This document shows, piece by piece, positions 39,337 to 50,860 of a DNA stretch of 64,000 bases (the stretch's first letter is position 1; each line of letters opens with the position of its first letter). The stretch covers positions 53,695,161-53,759,160 of the forward strand of contig OZ025244.1 of NCBI GenBank assembly GCA_964019155.1, written 5' to 3'. Below the pieces are notes generated by a model that was not told the origin of the DNA, did no database searches, and was given only the letters and a program-made list of their open reading frames with translations. Source of the DNA: Osedax fenrisi (Eukaryota > Annelida > Polychaeta > Sabellida > Siboglinidae). The position numbers were made by a program, and so were the translations under genes.

Positions 39337-39341
39337 TTACT

Positions 39342-39850
39342 TATTATGTGGTTGAATAAGTAAGACGGTTTTTGGGGGTTGGCATATTTATTAGGTATAT
39401 ATGTAGGCATGAGGGGGGGGGCGTGGCGAGTACGCCGACAAGGGGGGAGATACGTGGGATGGTAGGGCGTGACGAGGACGCCGACTAGGGGGGGGGGAGA
39501 TACGTGGGAAATGGGGAAGCGTGACGAGGACGCCGACAAAGGGGGGATATTCAAGCGTGGTAGTGGGACGGGGCGGTATGCCCAAGTGCAGACAGGTGCA
39601 CCGTATCGCGTGATGCACGTTCCCTTAGCCAATCAGGGAGCTCACGCACGCAGTGCGGGCGTCGACCTAATTAGCCAGACGGTAAACATATTACATAATG
39701 GGACGTCCGATATCTAGTTCGTTAGATAGATATGGATCGTTCCATTATGCTCGCGGTACGGAATAATCCATTATAAGAATATAAGATATATATATATATA
39801 TATAGGGATATTCGTACATATATAGATGTATGCATATACATTATATAACA
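39342..39850 (-). repeat. LTR (distal, 3' in element sense)
   Basis: About 509 bp. Contains a GC-rich tandem repeat (unit with GTGACGAGGACGCCGACAAG and GGGGGAGATACGTGGGATGG, about 45 bp, 3 units) at 39,411-39,550. It differs from its partner by several substitutions, G-run lengths and a small segment near 39,622 (CCCTTAGCC versus AGGGAA). Confidence 0.85.
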
Positions 39851-40284
39851 TCCCTTCTTCTCGCACGTTTGGAGAAAGGATAGTAGGTCGGGAGTATATA
39901 ATGTAGGTATTGGAGGCGGCCATTCCCTCTTCTCCCGTAATGAAGATGGGTAATACCTAGGGGGCGGCCATGGGGGTGGCAATACATGCGTTGTGTATGG
40001 CTGCGAGGGTATTACAGAGGGCGTGGGTGACGGCTGGAGCGTCACGGAGGTCGTGGGTGGCGGCTGGGGCGTCACAGAGGTCATGGGTGACGGCTGGGGC
40101 ATCACAGAGGTCGTGATATACTTGATATTAGCACATATGTCAAATTCATACGTGAGGTATGGTAAATTATCTATGTATTTTGCCGTAAATAACCTCCAGA
40201 AAGTTTCTAGCGGTGTTTTCCACATCTCGTATTCGTTGTAGTCATCGTAGAACTCTACACCGAGCCATATCAGGATTGAGACTA
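39722..40284 (-). CDS. LTR element internal ORF, 3' part (Pro/Thr-rich), continued from 50766
   Basis: An ATG at 50766 (minus) opens a frame that runs to 50643. If the CACTA element and one TA are removed, it continues in the same frame from 40284 down past the polypurine tract into the LTR. The predicted protein is about 230 residues. It has an acidic/aromatic N-terminal domain (WLGVEFYDDYNEYEMWK), then tandem Pro/Thr/Ser repeats (about four units of PQPSPMTSV type, 40,107-40,000). I recognise no family. It could be a gag-like remnant or a new small ORF. The interrupted frame argues that it was coding when the CACTA element landed. Confidence 0.5.
39851..39861 (-). promoter_or_regulatory. 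Polypurine tract of the LTR element
   Basis: AGAAGAAGGGA on the minus strand directly before the TGTTATATAA start of the distal LTR. It primes second-strand synthesis in LTR elements. Confidence 0.65.
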
Positions 40285-40585
40285 CACTCACAAAAATATC
40301 CTAGTCATTTAGACATGTAAGCTAGTCATTTTGATTTGGTCTAAGACGACTGGTTAGGCTAGTCATTTTTACTAGGTAGGCTAGTTATTTAAAAATAAAT
40401 AATACTAGGTAGGCTAGTAAATTTAAAACAAATATTACTAGGTAAGCTAGTTATTTTTAAACAAATTATACTAGGTAGGCTAGTCATTTTAATATAAATA
40501 TTACTAGGTAGGCTAGTAATTCTAAAACAAATATTACTAGGTAGGCTAGTCATTTTAATATAAATATTACTAGGTAGGCTAGCTT
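40285..40585. repeat. Left subterminal repeats of the CACTA element
   Basis: After the terminal repeat, TACTAGGTAGGCTAGTCATT and variants recur about nine times at roughly 35-45-bp spacing, all in the same orientation. Confidence 0.9.
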
Positions 40586-41018
40586 TTAATTTATTTCTGT
40601 TTAAATAATTTATTAATATTTGTTTACTATAATTTGTTATCTTTATATTTAATATTTATTTACCCTGTAGATCTAAAAATAAATGATATATATATATATT
40701 AAATTATGGAAAAGTCTATAAATAAAACTTGATATAATGCTATAATTAGATAAATGTATAATTAATTTAAGAAAAACTAATTATTTAATATTTAAAGCTA
40801 AATAATCTATTATATTAAATAATATCATTATACAAAAAAAATCATGAAACTCCAGTGTAATAATTGATAAAACATGTACGGTAAAATACACACTAATATT
40901 GTTAAATCTAAACTTTATTATGGGTTATCAATTCTAAGAAAACTAAATATTATTGTACCTGTACATAATATATCTCTCCATATATACATATAATTTGTAA
41001 TTGAATAAATAATATAAT

Positions 41019-43315
41019 TTAATTAGATATTTTATTATATAATTTTTTTACTTTAACAGGAATAGGAAATTCATCCTGTTGATCAAAAATGCATTTTTGT
41101 ATAAATACCATAGTATTATTTAATTTTTTGGTATATGCAATATTACATGTACAAATAATAATAAAAGAACATGACGAATAAACTAATTCTTTTTCTATAA
41201 ACAAGCTAAAATTACGGTTATCGTTTACCAGTATATACGGTTCATTATAGTCATCTTGAATATTATCAAATATAAATCGACCCTTTTCGCCAAGAATAAT
41301 TGGTAAAAATAATAAGTTGATATCTGAAGCTGTAGAAATATAGTAATATGAAAATATATTATTTATTATCAAAAATTGTACACTACATATTTAATATTTG
41401 AGATAAAAAATATAAATAAATATATATAAATGAGATTACCATTCATATTCATTATTTTTAATTTATTGTTTTGATTTAATTATTATTTTTAAATAATATT
41501 AAAAAATATAAAATCTTATATATTACGTATATACATTAATAACATTTTTTGGCACTGTTATCGACCATATTCATATATACTATATTATATTATTATTATA
41601 ATAACTATTATTTAATTTTGTAACCTTCATTATTAGCATGTATATTTTGAATTGACCTAATTAATTTCCAATCTGCCGAATTACACATAATATCTTTACA
41701 TAATTTATATAAATCTTTCGATTTAGTTATAGTTTGTTCACTATATTTCTCCATCGGTAATTCTCCAGTTAAATTATGATATTCTTGAAACATCTGTTAT
41801 TTATAAAAATTATAATTGTACTATATTATGTGAATAGTAAATGTTAATATAATATTTTTATTATTGGTTATACGTAATTGTATATATTCTAATAATCAGT
41901 ATTTTAATTTCTTATTATTTTATAATTAAAATATAAATCTAATTGAAAATAATATTTAATAAACTCTTTATAACGAAATTGTAATTACTAATTAACATAT
42001 ATATTTATAAAAAATAGATCACTAAAATATCTCCTTTAGTAAATACTAACATGTTCATGTTTTCTTAAATATGGAAACATGTATAATATGGAGTTAACCT
42101 TGTCCATATTTATTACCATGCATCTTCTTAAATAGAAAGTTTTAGCCATAAGATTATTAACTTGGTTACCATTCTGGGGATTCACTTTAAAATGATTGAG
42201 TAACCAATCTTTTAGTAAATTTAGTGTATCTATCGTATCACCATCAGGGATTTTTGGACTAAAGTTAGCAAGGCCATAGTAATCTTTTGCTAGTATTTCA
42301 ATTCTGCTCTTTTTACGGCATGGCTCCCTTATCCGATTTCTATCCAATCTCTTTCGACAATTACGGAAACTTTCGACGATTAACCGGTGATACTTTCCCT
42401 GTACAAAAATGAGATTAAGTTGCATATTAAACTTTTATTTATAATAGAGAAATTACATAATATCATAGTTCACTAGTATATATAAATTCACAAAAATATG
42501 AATTTTATAGATAAAATATTAAATTTCAGATTAAATATTAATTTACTGAAACTTACAATAACATTCTTTAACGCAAATAATGATTAAAAAAACATAGATC
42601 CGTAGAACATTTATTTTGCTAAGTTTAATATAAGTAATTTAAAATTAAAATATTGTATGTCTATATTTTAATTATAGATATAAATAGATATATATTTTTT
42701 TTATATATATGAAATATTTTATATTACAGATATGTAAATAAATACTGATTTTTTAAGTTATTTATTTGAATTAAAATTTGAATTTATATATTGATAAGGA
42801 GAGTACTCGAATACCTACACCACTACATATTTATCTCATAAGCCATTATAAATAAATATTCATATTCTATACTATTTAATATGAAAAATATTAACCAAGG
42901 CAGATTCTATTTTATTTTCTGAATTTTCCCTCTCTATTAATCTTGGGAATGTACAAAGTAAAGCTTTTGTAATATTACTATATTCGGTGTTTGTTGGATA
43001 TCTGAAATTGATTATATATTATATATGATATATAAATTAATATATATATATGATCTTTGTAAATTAATAAAAATATCTCAATACATTTTAAGAAATGTAC
43101 TACAATACCTTATATGGTATACTAAATCTAGCTAAATAATATACATATTTAACTAACAATGTATGTCTGGTAACATCATTATAAATCAACTTTGTTATTC
43201 TGGTAATATCACCACATGCTAAATCTTTATTAGAATTTATTTTCAAAATTGTGTTAGCATCCAGTTGACCAATTGGAAATTTATAATTCGATAACTTAGA
43301 TCTCTGAATCAGCAT
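41019..43315 (-). CDS. CACTA companion gene, SAMD3-like protein (5 exons)
   Basis: Exons (minus): 43315-43104, 43001-42896, 42398-42051, 41793-41625 and 41329-41019. All introns are GT-AG and phases agree, giving 381 residues from the ATG at 43315. Key blocks: RITKLIYNDVTRHTL; YPTNTEYSNITKALLCTFPR; VESFRNCRKRLDRNR; LMAKTFYLRRCMVINMDKVN with FPYL; EYHNLTGELP; and LLFLPIILGEKGRFIF. This order (YPT..EY, FP.L, F.N.R+, TF.LRR, FP.L, EF..LTG, LP..L) is that of the uncharacterised 'SAMD3-like' proteins of animals, without the SAM domain. A possible upstream acceptor at 43345 (TTATAG) means the true start may lie further 5'. Its role is unknown; being inside the element, it may be an accessory DNA-binding partner (inference). 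Confidence 0.65.
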
Positions 43316-43350
43316 ATTATTTGTAGAATCTTCAATGTTAATACTATAAT

Positions 43351-45087
43351 GAAATTAGCAATAATTTAATACAATATTAATTTATATCTATATACAATAC
43401 TATAATATAGGCTTCACACCTGTGGACAGGGTTAATATCAAATACACTTTATCAAATACAAATACATGTTATCAAATATAAATACAAATATTAACACATT
43501 AAAACCTTGGATTTCCATTGTTCTCTGAGGATTCGCACCTGTTTCTTGAGGCTTCGTATCGGTTTCCTGAAGATTCACACCCAATGTTCATGCTTTTAGG
43601 AATATCGATAATGAAATTAGTAATAATTTAATACAATATTATTTATATATTATTCTATATACAATACTATAATATAGGCTTCACACCTATGGACAGGGTT
43701 AATGTCAAATACACTTCATCAAATACAAATACATGTTATCAAATATAAATACAAATATTAACACATTAAAACCTTGGATTTCCATTATTATCTGAGGATT
43801 CGCACCTGTTTCTTGAGGCTTCGTATCGGTTTCCTGAAGATTCACACCCAATGTTCATGCTTTTAGGAATATCGATAATGAAATTAGTAATAATTTAATA
43901 CAATATTATTTATATATTATTCTATATACAATACTATAATATAGGCTTCACACCTGTGGACAGGGTTAATGTCAAATACACTTCATCAAATACAAATACA
44001 TGTTATCAAATATAAATACAAATATTAACACATTAAAACCTTGGATTTACATTATTCTCTGAGGATTCGCACCTGTTTCTTGAGGCTTCGTATCGGTTTC
44101 CTGAAGATTCACACCCAATGTTCATGCTTTTAGGAATATCGATAATGAAATTAGCAATAATTTAATACAATATTAATTTATATCTATATACAATACTATA
44201 ATATAGGCTTCACACCTGTGGACAGGGTTAATATCAAATACACTTTATCAAATACAAATACATGTTATCAAATATAAATACAAATATTAACACATTAAAA
44301 CCTTGGATTTCCATTATTCTTTGAGGATTCGCACCTGTTTCTTGAGGCTTCGTATCGGTTTCCTGAAGATTCACACCCAATGTTCATGCTTTTAGGAATA
44401 TCGATAATGAAATTAGCAATAATTTAATACAATATTAATTTATATCTATATACAATACTATAATATAGGCTTCACACCTGTGGACAGGGTTAGTATCAAA
44501 TACACTTTATCAAATACAAATACATGTTATCAAATATAAATACAAATATTAACACATTAAAACCTCGGATTTCCATTATTCTCTGAGGATTCGCACCTGT
44601 TTCTTGAGGCTTCGTATCGGTTTCCTGAAGATTCACACCCAATGTTCATGCTTTTAGGAATATCGATAATGAAATTAGCAATAATTTAATACAATATTAA
44701 TTTATATCTATATACAATACTATAATATAGGCTTCACACCTGTGGACAGGGTTAATATCAAATACACTTCATCAAATACAAATACATGTTATCAAATATA
44801 AATACAAATATTAACACATTAAAACCTTGGATTTCCATTGTTCTCTGAGGATTCGCACCTGTTTCTTGAGGCTTCGTATCGGTTTCCTGAAGATTCACAC
44901 CCAATGTTCATGCTTTTAGGAATATCGATAATGAAATTAGCAATAATTTAATACAATATTAATTTATATCTATATACAATACTATAATATAGGCTTCACA
45001 CCTGTGGACAGGGTTAATGTCAAATACACTTCATCAAATACAAATACATGTTATCAAATATAAATACAAATATTAACACATTAAAAT
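43351..45087. repeat. 262-267-bp tandem array, 6.6 copies, inside the CACTA element
   Basis: Units begin at 43351, 43613, 43880, 44147, 44409, 44671 and 44933. Each unit carries an internal 21-bp trimer (TCTGAGGATTCGCACCTGTT, CTTGAGGCTTCGTATCGGTT, CCTGAAGATTCACACCCAAT). Copies are nearly identical. The array starts immediately upstream of the first companion exon. Confidence 0.95.
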
Positions 45088-45244
45088 TTAGATTACTATT
45101 TTATAACTAGTTATAAAAACCTTAATAGATCACTCATATATGAATAATTTTCCATTTTCGATAACTCTTATTATTTTGTATAATTGTATAAATGTTCATA
45201 TATTAAAGTTAAAACTAAAAAATAATACTAAGTCAATATATATA

Positions 45245-45716
45245 TATATAATGTTATTTATAAATTATGTCTAATCATAGAAATATAATGATTTAAAATA
45301 GTATCATTTCCTATATTAATAAATGGGTAATGATAATATCAAATGTATATTTGTATTTATATATATAATGTTATTTATAAATTATGTCTATTAATAGAAA
45401 TATAATGATTTAAAATAGTATCATTTCCTATATTAATAAATGAGTAATGATAACATCAAATGTATATTTGTATTTATATATATAATGTTATTTATAAATT
45501 ATGTCTAATCATAGAAATATAATGATTTAAAATAGTATCATTTCCTATATTAATAAATGAGTAATGATAACATCAAATGTATATTTGTATTTATATATAT
45601 AATGTTATTTATAAATTATGTCTAATCATAGAAATATAATGATTTAAAATAGTATCATTTCCTATATTAATAAATGGGTAATGATAAAATCAAATGTATA
45701 TTTGTATTTATTTGTT
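45245..45716. repeat. 117-bp tandem array, 4 copies
   Basis: Units start at about 45251, 45368, 45485 and 45602 (ATGTTATTTATAAATTATGT...). Differences are single bases. It lies between the companion gene and the transposase. Confidence 0.95.
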
Positions 45717-45891
45717 GTTAATGATATATGAATTATAATTATATAATAAATGTTCTTAAATACTAGTAAATAACATATATATATATATTTATTAATTTTA
45801 CACAATTCTATATTTATAATTTAGTATAACTATTTATATAATTTTTTGTTTTAATTTTACATATTATTAAGTGTATGCAGTGAGTAAATAT

Positions 45892-48357
45892 TTATAATTT
45901 ATTTGTCCTATTTGTTGGAATATAATGTATTAAAACAATAGCCTGTCCTATATTTATAGAATATAAATATAAAGGGTAATGATCCCATAAATCTGATATT
46001 TTTAATAATTGATATTCATTTGTTTCTGTAATGATATATGCATTATAATGATAACAATAATATGATATTAATTTTTTACAACATAACAATGGAATAGAAT
46101 CTATTACGATTATATTATTAATTATAGAAAAAACATAATTTTCATATTCTATAGATGTAACAATAACATAGCCATTCTTATATGTTACACCATTACTAAT
46201 ACACTTTTTTACAGTTTTTAATTGTGAATGAATTCCCATATTTTCTAATAATAAACGTATCTGATTTGGTAAAAATGTGAATACAATATCTGTTATATGA
46301 AATAATTCAGTGTCACATTGTAGTATTTTTGATTGCGAAGAAAGTAAAGCCTGTTTTTTTTGTTTGGCTTCAGAAAATGTCTTAGTAATATTTTTTGTGT
46401 TCCATGTACGATGTATAATCTGCTTATAATACTCATGTTCAGCTTCGAATCGAATCGTCCAAGAATGAATAACTGGCCCAAAATCTCTAATATGTTTTGG
46501 TATATGTGTTATATAATGTCGTTTTGGTTTGACACTAACATCAGGAAATATTTCACAAAAATGCTTATTAAATAATTCAATTTTTAATTCTAGATATGAT
46601 AAATCACCTTCACTAAAACTATATGCACAAACAGATTCTACCATATTTATACATTCTAAAATTAACTCCCAAGTATTATTTGAATATGGAATTAGATGGC
46701 CAAACATTAAAGGCATTAGACGAAGAAAGCACCACATTTGAGATTGAGTATGTCTAATTTTTATTTTACTACGATACATTTGCAATACAATTGGCTTATT
46801 ATTTTTATCATTGCCTATATATTCGAATGATATAATTTTATCATTAATATTAACTAATGATAAATATCCATCTGATATTAGTTTTGTTAGAACACAAGAA
46901 AGAGTCTCATTAACTACTCCTTCAAATAAATCATGAGATATATCATGTGGGAGTCCATTAGATACATGGAAATATTTCAGATAATTAAAAATTGAATCAC
47001 GTTTAAGTCCATACTCTGATGAAAGTTCAGGATTTAATTCAATTTGGTTTACCTGATTAACATACCCATTTTTTGATCGAAGGTTAAAATATTTTGGATT
47101 AAAAATTGTTTTTATTTCCTCATTCGATATCATGCAAGTTCTACATCTTCTTTTACCAGATGAAAAATTCTCAAAATAGCCACCAAGTGCATGAGCTGCT
47201 AAATTATCTGAAGATATAAACGAAATCGAACCAAATAACTGTATAATTCTCCCACGATTAGTTATATAAATACCCTCAGTTTCTAGAATGCTTATATCTT
47301 TAATAAGATTATTAAATATATTATAAAGTCCATATTTTTTTACATGTTTATGTTTAACTAAGAATACCAATTGTATATTATTAAGTTTAGACTTATATTT
47401 AGAATGAAGGTTTCCGAGTATATAATAACATGCTCCTATTTTATAATATTTTGAAGTATTATTTAATGGATTTGTACATGTAAACTCATCATAATATAAT
47501 TGTATTTGAATAGCATTTTTTGTATTTGAAAATAAAGGATTATTTTTATAATTAGTACTATCATAAAAATCACGAATAATACCATCATTTAAACGTTCCC
47601 GATAAATCATATTTAATACATCATCATGCTCTATATATTGTTTCAATGAATCTAATATTGAAACATAATGATAAATATTATTTTTATTATTTATATCTAT
47701 ACCTAGAATTATTTCAATTGGTTTAATATAATTAAAATTATTATTTATATATTTTTCTAATGAATATTTACTAGAAATAGATTTTATAGGATTGATACAA
47801 TTCAAATATTGTGTATTAAAAATATCGCTAATTTTATTAATGTATTCATTAGGGACAACATTTTTTAATTTATTAAATAATATATCATTATTAGATTCAA
47901 GCAATGACCCAATTTCATTTGTAAAATTAATACAAGTTTTAAGAGAAGTTTTATCAATATATCTAGATCTAACTAAAAAAGCAGCAAACGTATTATCATT
48001 TTGGTTATTGGGAACTATGTTATCTTGATTATTACTAGAAGTAGGAATGGGTTCATGAAATAAATCTGAATTTATAGTCATATCATCTTCTAATTGATCA
48101 GTAATAATATTAGAAGTTCTATCTATTTCAGAGTTGTTATTTATACCATTATTTACTCTTCGAGTATAACAATTATTATTATAAAATATTAAATGTTTGG
48201 TTTTTAAATGATATTTAAGACGGCGAGTATTTAAAAATACGCCATTACAAATATCAATAGGGCATGGAATATTTTGTGTATTTAAATGGTAATCATAATG
48301 TTTTAATAACTCCTTATAATATTCAGTAATATATGAACAATTTATACATTTATACAT
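45892..48357 (-). CDS. CACTA-like DDE transposase with N-terminal zinc fingers
   Basis: Intact single-exon frame of 821 residues. Two C2H2 fingers: C4-C7-H20-H24 and C32-C37-H50-H55. A polar, Asn-rich linker follows (60-125). The catalytic domain shows LYYDEFTCTNPL (Asp290), SDNLAAHALGGYFENFSSGK (Asp384) followed by CRTC, and HDISHDLFEGVVNETL (Glu479), the presumed D-D-E triad. The C-terminal block PKRHYITHIPKH ... GPVIHSWTIRFEAEH ... FK/YK is typical of animal transposase-like proteins of this group. The start is the first Met and gives the first finger at once. It catalyses excision and integration of the element, probably binding the subterminal repeats. The frame is open with no damage, in contrast to every LINE here. 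Assignment to EnSpm/CACTA rests on the termini plus the triad pattern. Confidence 0.85.
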   Translation of the reverse strand: MYKCINCSYITEYYKELLKHYDYHLNTQNIPCPIDICNGVFLNTRRLKYHLKTKHLIFYNNNCYTRRVNNGINNNSEIDRTSNIITDQLEDDMTINSDLFHEPIPTSSNNQDNIVPNNQNDNTFAAFLVRSRYIDKTSLKTCINFTNEIGSLLESNNDILFNKLKNVVPNEYINKISDIFNTQYLNCINPIKSISSKYSLEKYINNNFNYIKPIEIILGIDINNKNNIYHYVSILDSLKQYIEHDDVLNMIYRERLNDGIIRDFYDSTNYKNNPLFSNTKNAIQIQLYYDEFTCTNPLNNTSKYYKIGACYYILGNLHSKYKSKLNNIQLVFLVKHKHVKKYGLYNIFNNLIKDISILETEGIYITNRGRIIQLFGSISFISSDNLAAHALGGYFENFSSGKRRCRTCMISNEEIKTIFNPKYFNLRSKNGYVNQVNQIELNPELSSEYGLKRDSIFNYLKYFHVSNGLPHDISHDLFEGVVNETLSCVLTKLISDGYLSLVNINDKIISFEYIGNDKNNKPIVLQMYRSKIKIRHTQSQMWCFLRLMPLMFGHLIPYSNNTWELILECINMVESVCAYSFSEGDLSYLELKIELFNKHFCEIFPDVSVKPKRHYITHIPKHIRDFGPVIHSWTIRFEAEHEYYKQIIHRTWNTKNITKTFSEAKQKKQALLSSQSKILQCDTELFHITDIVFTFLPNQIRLLLENMGIHSQLKTVKKCISNGVTYKNGYVIVTSIEYENYVFSIINNIIVIDSIPLLCCKKLISYYCYHYNAYIITETNEYQLLKISDLWDHYPLYLYSINIGQAIVLIHYIPTNRTNKL

Positions 48358-48935
48358 ATTATTTTTTAAATACCTAAGGTTGTAATTTCCAATAATAGAA
48401 TAATTAAATTAAAAGTTTAACGATATTGTTATATATTCAAAACGAGGCTGTATAAACATTTAAAATATGTCAATCATGGCAATATAGAAGATAATAATAA
48501 CTAGAGGATTAACATTTATTTTCGAGCAAATATAAACAAATTTGTATAATATAAGAGCATAATATGCATGAAAATATAATATCTATATTAATATAATATG
48601 GTATAATTAAATATAAACTATATTCATACAATTTTAAAACAATGTGTTTTAATCAAAAATCCAAATAAAAATCGAAAATTTGTTTATTATTATAATAATT
48701 ATAATATTATAAATTAAATGTGAATCAAAGTATATACATATTATTTCTATATTATATATTGTGAATATATAATAACTTAAAAAAGTATTACTCGTAATAA
48801 CATAATATATGTAGCTAATGTTATCAATTATTCAAACTAACCTATGATGAAACTTGAAAATATTATAACATACGATCCAATTATATAGGGTTATATTTAT
48901 CATTGTTTATATGGTTATATCATCTCCCTAGTTAC

Positions 48936-48970
48936 AAGACCTCCTATAACCTCTGGTTATAGGAGGTCTT
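48936..48970. other. Perfect 16-bp stem-loop
   Basis: AAGACCTCCTATAACC, 3-base loop TCT, then the exact complement GGTTATAGGAGGTCTT, upstream of the transposase start inside the CACTA element. Confidence 0.8.
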
Positions 48971-48976
48971 GCTAGT

Positions 48977-49020
<44 letters not shown>

Positions 49021-49234
49021 CAGTTTAAGTTAAACTGTGTAACACTGTATAATATAGTAGTACATTATAGTACATATATATTATATACATAATTAAGTAG
49101 TACCTATAATATATAATACCTACTATATAATATGTGTATAATAATTATAATTATAATAATTATTATATTATATTATAATAATATAAGCTTATGTATAATA
49201 TAACGTGTGTTATATACTATACAATATTCTATAT

Positions 49235-49505
49235 ACCAATCTTTTCTGCTTCATGCTATTTCTTAGCCATGTATGTAATCTTCTTAACGCATTGAAAGAC
49301 TTTACAGCGTCATCGAAGAGCTTGCATATGATACCATATAATGATACCATAAAATTACCTCCAGTAATTTTACGAAGGTTTAAATTTCTGGCAAAAATTG
49401 TATAACTTCGTTAGATATAGTTTTAAAATTTGTTATAATATTGTTCAGATTCATGTTGTTATAATGTTTTTTATAACATCTACTTTTGACAATCAGATCT
49501 TCTTT
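49235..49505 (-). pseudogene. hAT transposase C-terminal (dimerisation) fragment
   Basis: Minus strand: NLNNIITNFKTISNEVIQFL and then, after a stop, DDAVKSFNALRRLHTWLRNS and MKQKRL. This corresponds to the conserved hAT C-terminal 'ERSFSALRRLKTWLRSTM..RL' block, with the ERS replaced by AVK. It is a decayed fragment carried inside the CACTA element. Its upstream side is cut by the MITE at 49511. Confidence 0.6.
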
Positions 49506-49510
49506 ACATA

Positions 49511-49693
49511 CCCAGAAAACAGTAATAACCGCATAATAGACTTTAAATAGCAGCATAATAGCATGACAAATTAATAGCAACACAATATACATTTAATAGC
49601 AGCATAATGGTAGCATAATAGCACAATGTAAACATGTGATGCTCTAACATATGCTGTTATGCTGATATTATGCGGCTATTACTGTTTGCTGGG
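49511..49693. mobile_element. 183-bp MITE, CCCAG ends, TA target
   Basis: The ends CCCAGAAAACAGTAATAACC and (complement of the right end) CCCAGCAAACAGTAATAGCC form long inverted repeats flanked by TA. The interior has AATAGCAGCATAATAGCA-type repeats. The larger element at 57377-62350 has the same kind of end (CCCAGTAAA.AACAACATAC) and TA target. Confidence 0.8.
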
Positions 49694-50273
49694 TATGTCA
49701 AGAAGAAATAAAGGTAATTTCATATTAGCTAATATACTTACTAGTAGAATTACTTGAAGCCATACCATTTGTCCAATAATCATCTAAATTGTTTATTATT
49801 ATAAGTATTGTTGTTGATAATACAGGGTACTGCAGGTTCTCTTGTCAATAATATGGTTGGAAAATGGTTTTATAACATTATTGTCATTATTTTGAAATAA
49901 TTGTTTAAACTTTTTTTAAATTTCTGCTTGACAACCTAAATATTTTTAATTTCAGATATCATTGACATTTGAGTCTATAAATATGTATTTAATGCAACAT
50001 ATATTAATAATATATAAATTGATTATATATTCTCAATGTCTAATATTTATGATTATTATACATTTTAAATAATTTATTTTGTAATAATTTTGTAGGGGGG
50101 ATATTTTATTAACTATATATTTATTATTAACTAATTAATATTAAATATATTAGTATACATCTATTTGCATGAAATTTATTATTTAAGTTATATCACTTGA
50201 TTATATTTATATATATATATATTGATTGATTGTTATATATATATGCGTATATAGATTTATTTGAATATATAAA

Positions 50274-50640
50274 TGACTAGGTTATTATTATTCATTTAAC
50301 ATTTAGTCTAGTCATTTTTACTAGCCTAAAATTTAAGAAATATTGTGAAATCCTGACCTAGTCATTTTATAAAACGTATAACCTAGTCATTTTAGTTTAC
50401 AAGCTAGTCATTTATTATTTAAAATTACTAGCCTTTTGGTTTTTATCATTTATAAGCTAGTCATTTCTATATTACCATGTTAAACTTATTTTATAAATTA
50501 TAGCGGATGATACATGTTTGAAAAAATACTAGCTTATAAGAAATAATACGTTTGCAAGCTAGTCATTTATATAAATGACTAGCTTATTTAATAAATTACT
50601 AGGCTACCTAGTGAAAATGACTAGGATATTTTTGTGAGTG
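50274..50640. repeat. Right subterminal repeats of the CACTA element
   Basis: Motifs AGCTAGTCATTT, GACTAGG and GACTAGCTTA recur about ten times in mixed orientation up to the terminal repeat. Less regular than on the left. Confidence 0.85.
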
Positions 50641-50642
50641 TA

Positions 50643-50766
50643 GTATTTCTTCTTCCGATAATGCATTGTACAGTGGTGGTTTTAGTACTAGGGCGCAGGT
50701 ATATTTGAAGCGTCTTGCTTCCTTTTGGATATCTTCTGCTTCTAGGTTAAACGTTGGTGTCGTCAT
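50643..50766 (-). CDS. LTR element internal ORF, 5' part
   Basis: About 41 codons from ATG 50766, starting MTTPTFNLEAEDIQKEARRF, cut by the CACTA insertion. See the 3' part at 39722-40284. ATG lies about 95 bp after the primer binding site. Confidence 0.5.
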
Positions 50767-50860
50767 ATTTAGGACGTGGAGTTGACGGTACTTGACGTGC
50801 TCGCGTGGGTTGACGTGACAAGGAAAAGTGTTATTAGTAGGGAGTGGGATCTTTCACTTA

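Larger units (their letters stand above)
40285..50640 (-). mobile_element. Complete CACTA (EnSpm-like) DNA transposon, 10,356 bp
   Basis: Perfect 26-bp terminal inverted repeats (40285-40310 and 50615-50640) start CACTCACAAAAATATCCTAG. A 2-bp TA duplication flanks them (40283-40284, 50641-50642). Inside both ends are subterminal repeats of GCTAGTCATTT / ACTAGGTAGGCTAG, the arrangement CACTA transposases are known to bind. It carries two minus-strand genes: an 821-residue transposase (45892-48357) and a spliced companion (41019-43315). Two tandem arrays and a small MITE are also inside. Removing it restores the LTR element frame. The intact transposase and identical ends suggest recent activity. 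Confidence 0.9.

Noticed and set aside
39391..39632. Pro/His-rich minus-strand frames in the LTR (also 50,854-51,166)
   Set aside because: Arise from the GC-rich 45-bp tandem repeats within the LTRs.
43351..45087. CRISPR array
   Set aside because: Repeats are 262 bp, without unique spacers, inside an animal transposon.
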